From: Spirosomataceae bacterium
GTDB lineage: Bacteria; Bacteroidota; Bacteroidia; Cytophagales; Spirosomataceae
Assembly: GCA_022702045.1 (NCBI GenBank)
Contig: JAKONH010000134.1
Coordinates: 1 to 32,052 of the forward strand
Length of the DNA: 32,052 nt
Direction of reading: 5' to 3'
Under the pieces are notes generated by a model. The model was not told the DNA's origin. It saw only the letters and a list, made by a program, of their open reading frames with translations, and searched no databases. This document shows positions 30,477 to 32,052 of the stretch, one piece after another (the first letter of the stretch is position 1; each line of letters begins with the position of its first letter). The translations under genes were made by a program, and so were the position numbers.

Positions 30477-31973
30477 TTAAGCCGCTTCAGTTGTCTGGAG
30501 AATACAGCGGGTTTGTTTCAACGAAAAGACAAGGCCATACCGGGCAATCTGCGATCGATACGAGCGGTATTGCGCCAGAAAAGCCGGATAGGCTCGCAGA
30601 TCAGCCGCAGCAAGGGGCGTGGTCGTTAGCAGACAAGTACTATCCTGATGACGGATATTAGCCCAGTCGGCACCGCTCAGGTGCGGCTCGACTACCGTAT
30701 ATTTTTTCCCCTTGTCGTCAATCCCGGCTTGCAGGTAGTGCCCGTAGGCAGCCAGGCCAAACGCCAGACAGGCCGTATCACGCCCATGCTGAAGGTGATC
30801 GAGTAGCGTAGGCATAATAAATACCGGCCACTTCGATGCGCCGTCGCCACACAGGCGGGCCAATTGATCGCCCACAGCTTCGTTCGAAAGCCGGCTCATC
30901 AGTTGATCGATATACTCGTCCAGGTCGATAACCTGCGCTTCGGCTGTTAGCGATTGGGCAGTCTGTTGAAGAAACCGGTATAGGTATGTTCGAAACAGAT
31001 CATCCTGCATAACCTCGTGTACCGTGCGGAACCCAGCCAGAAAAGCAGGGTACGCCAGCATACTGTGGGCCGCGTTCAGCAGCCGGAGTTTAACGGTTTC
31101 GTAGGGCGTCACGTCATCGACAAACAGTACGCCCGCCTGCTCCCAGGCTGGCCGGCCGGCCGCGAACTCATCTTCGATAATCCATTGTGTAAATTCCTCG
31201 CAATACACGGGCAGCGCATCGTCGATACCGCTTTGCGCGTTCAGCCGCTGCCGATCAGCGCCGTGGGTAGCAGGCGTAATGCGGTCGACCATCGAGTTCG
31301 GAAAGCTGACATGCTGTCCTATCCAGTCGGCCAGTTCCGCGTCGCGGGCCGTTGCAAAGGCCAGAAAAGCCGTGCGGGCGGCATCGCCATTGTGTTGCAG
31401 GTTGTCGCACGACAGAATCGTGACGGGTCCGCTGCCGCGTTGCTTCCGGCGGAACAGTGCTTCGATTACGTAGCCAAAGGCCGTTTTCGGTTCCGTCGGC
31501 TGATGCAGATCGTGTTGTACGTCGGGATCAGCCAGTTGAAACGAGCGGTTTGCATCGAGTTTGTAGCCGCCTTCGGTAATCGTCAGCGAAATGATTTTGA
31601 TCGCCGGATCGGCCAGCGCTTCCAGTGCGGCTTCGGTATTGTCCTGAGCCGCTATATAATCGACAATCGAGCCGATGACGGCCACGTTGGCATCGCCGTC
31701 GGCGCTGAATTCCGTCAAGGTATACAGGTTGTCCTGCTGGGCAAACTGAGCCGCCGTAGCGGGGACAGAGCCGGTTATACCGATGCCCCGGATACCCCAG
31801 TTTGCGTCAGGCAACTGATTTAATAGCTGATGCGTGTAGTAGGCTTCATGCGCCCGGTGAAAATTACCGACGCCGATGTGAGCGATGCCAGCGGTCAACG
31901 CACTAGGGTCATAAGCGGGCAGCTCGACCGTTGGTGAGTCGGCCGTCAGTGTATCCTGAATGGTTGTAAGCAT
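30477..31973 (-). CDS. Mannitol dehydrogenase family protein (polyol/uronate dehydrogenase)
   Basis: This 498-residue NAD(P)-dependent enzyme belongs to the polyol-specific long-chain dehydrogenase family. The N-terminal nucleotide fold is IAHIGVGNFHRAHEAYYTHQLL followed by GIRGIGITG. The catalytic motif KxxxxNxxH is present in YETVKLRLLNAAHSMLAYPAFLAG. SFPNSMVDRITPAT and CEEFTQWIIEDEFAAGRPAWEQAGVLFVDDV are also family signatures. Members reduce fructose or oxidise mannitol, or act on fructuronate or tagaturonate; sequence alone does not pick among these. It is the first gene of a two-gene minus-strand operon with SemiSWEET. The ATG at 31973 is in a normal position. The remaining bases to the window end hold no recognisable promoter consensus. 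Confidence 0.93.
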   Translation of the reverse strand: MLTTIQDTLTADSPTVELPAYDPSALTAGIAHIGVGNFHRAHEAYYTHQLLNQLPDANWGIRGIGITGSVPATAAQFAQQDNLYTLTEFSADGDANVAVIGSIVDYIAAQDNTEAALEALADPAIKIISLTITEGGYKLDANRSFQLADPDVQHDLHQPTEPKTAFGYVIEALFRRKQRGSGPVTILSCDNLQHNGDAARTAFLAFATARDAELADWIGQHVSFPNSMVDRITPATHGADRQRLNAQSGIDDALPVYCEEFTQWIIEDEFAAGRPAWEQAGVLFVDDVTPYETVKLRLLNAAHSMLAYPAFLAGFRTVHEVMQDDLFRTYLYRFLQQTAQSLTAEAQVIDLDEYIDQLMSRLSNEAVGDQLARLCGDGASKWPVFIMPTLLDHLQHGRDTACLAFGLAAYGHYLQAGIDDKGKKYTVVEPHLSGADWANIRHQDSTCLLTTTPLAAADLRAYPAFLAQYRSYRSQIARYGLVFSLKQTRCILQTTEAA

Positions 31974-32052
31974 ATCCGTATAGGTTGGTTATACAAAGCG
32001 CCTGTTGGCGATACTTAATAGTTGGTGAAGAAATTACTACCGAAGGGGGTTG

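Noticed and set aside
31017-31823. Plus-strand 268-aa ORF opposite the mannitol dehydrogenase gene
   Set aside because: It is antisense to a gene with intact catalytic motifs and has no recognisable domain; it is a shadow of GC-rich codon structure.
1-32052. tRNA or rRNA genes, phage or insertion-sequence transposases
   Set aside because: I looked for tRNA-like ends and cloverleaf arms and for transposase or integrase motifs in all listed ORFs and saw none.

Overview
The window looks like a chromosomal segment of a Cytophagales-type Bacteroidota, most like Spirosoma or a close relative. This is inferred from protein families, not from a database match. The signs are an HmuY-type haem lipoprotein, DUF4403, DUF2278 and DUF6600 proteins, a 1,029-residue secreted amidohydrolase fusion, a SemiSWEET transporter, few Shine-Dalgarno sites, and two good matches to the Bacteroidota -7 promoter element TAnnTTTG (before rnpB and before the large amidohydrolase). 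Base composition is moderately GC-rich throughout, except for one AT-rich small lipoprotein gene near 29.7 kb.

Layout. 1-0.63 kb: a TetR-family regulator, with a TAACrGTGTTA-like sequence on each side. 0.76-1.3 kb: the RNase P RNA gene (minus strand), with its promoter, its terminator and an unusual perfect 30-bp hairpin in the variable P12 position. 1.4-7.9 kb: a DUF2278/lamin-tail protein, a DUF4403 lipoprotein overlapping an Smr-domain protein, a half-size EamA transporter and a PIF1-like helicase with a C-terminal HRDC domain. 8.1-16.9 kb: the centrepiece, a co-oriented minus-strand haem acquisition locus. In transcription order it reads: small protein D, TonB-dependent receptor hmuR, hmuY, small proteins C, B and A, then hmuT, hmuU, hmuV and hmuS. 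17.3-19.3 kb: a MarR regulator divergent from an FAD monooxygenase. 19.4-24.6 kb: truA, a DUF6600 low-complexity protein, a methyltransferase, a membrane protein, corA and an Arr-type rifampin ADP-ribosyltransferase. 24.7-29.3 kb: two tandem secreted amidohydrolase-family proteins. 29.7-32 kb: a small lipoprotein, then a polyol/uronate dehydrogenase with a SemiSWEET transporter.

How the haem genes fit together. HmuY would take haem at the cell surface and pass it to HmuR for transport across the outer membrane. HmuT would bind it in the periplasm, HmuU and HmuV would import it, and HmuS (with the expected haem-ligand His at residue 196) would handle or degrade it in the cytoplasm. The leader region carries a perfect 17-bp palindrome, TTTAGAAATTTTCTAAA. 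It fits the consensus I recall for Fur-family Irr/ICE boxes and is the best candidate for iron or haem control. The most novel element is the set of four small proteins (about 111-124 aa) within this locus. They look like diverged members of one family, with a CxxC motif kept in two and lost in two.

The second theme is intergenic DNA. Many gaps hold imperfect inverted repeats built from a few shared modules: a GGCGGCCACGCGGTGGTCGCC core, GTAGCyTGGA...GGTCCGGG, GGTArCCGTCAGGCT, CAGTTTACGG, and ACGCGTCAGCC. At several sites the stop codon of a flanking gene lies inside the repeat arm. They look like a modular REP/MITE-like repeat population that may double as transcription terminators.
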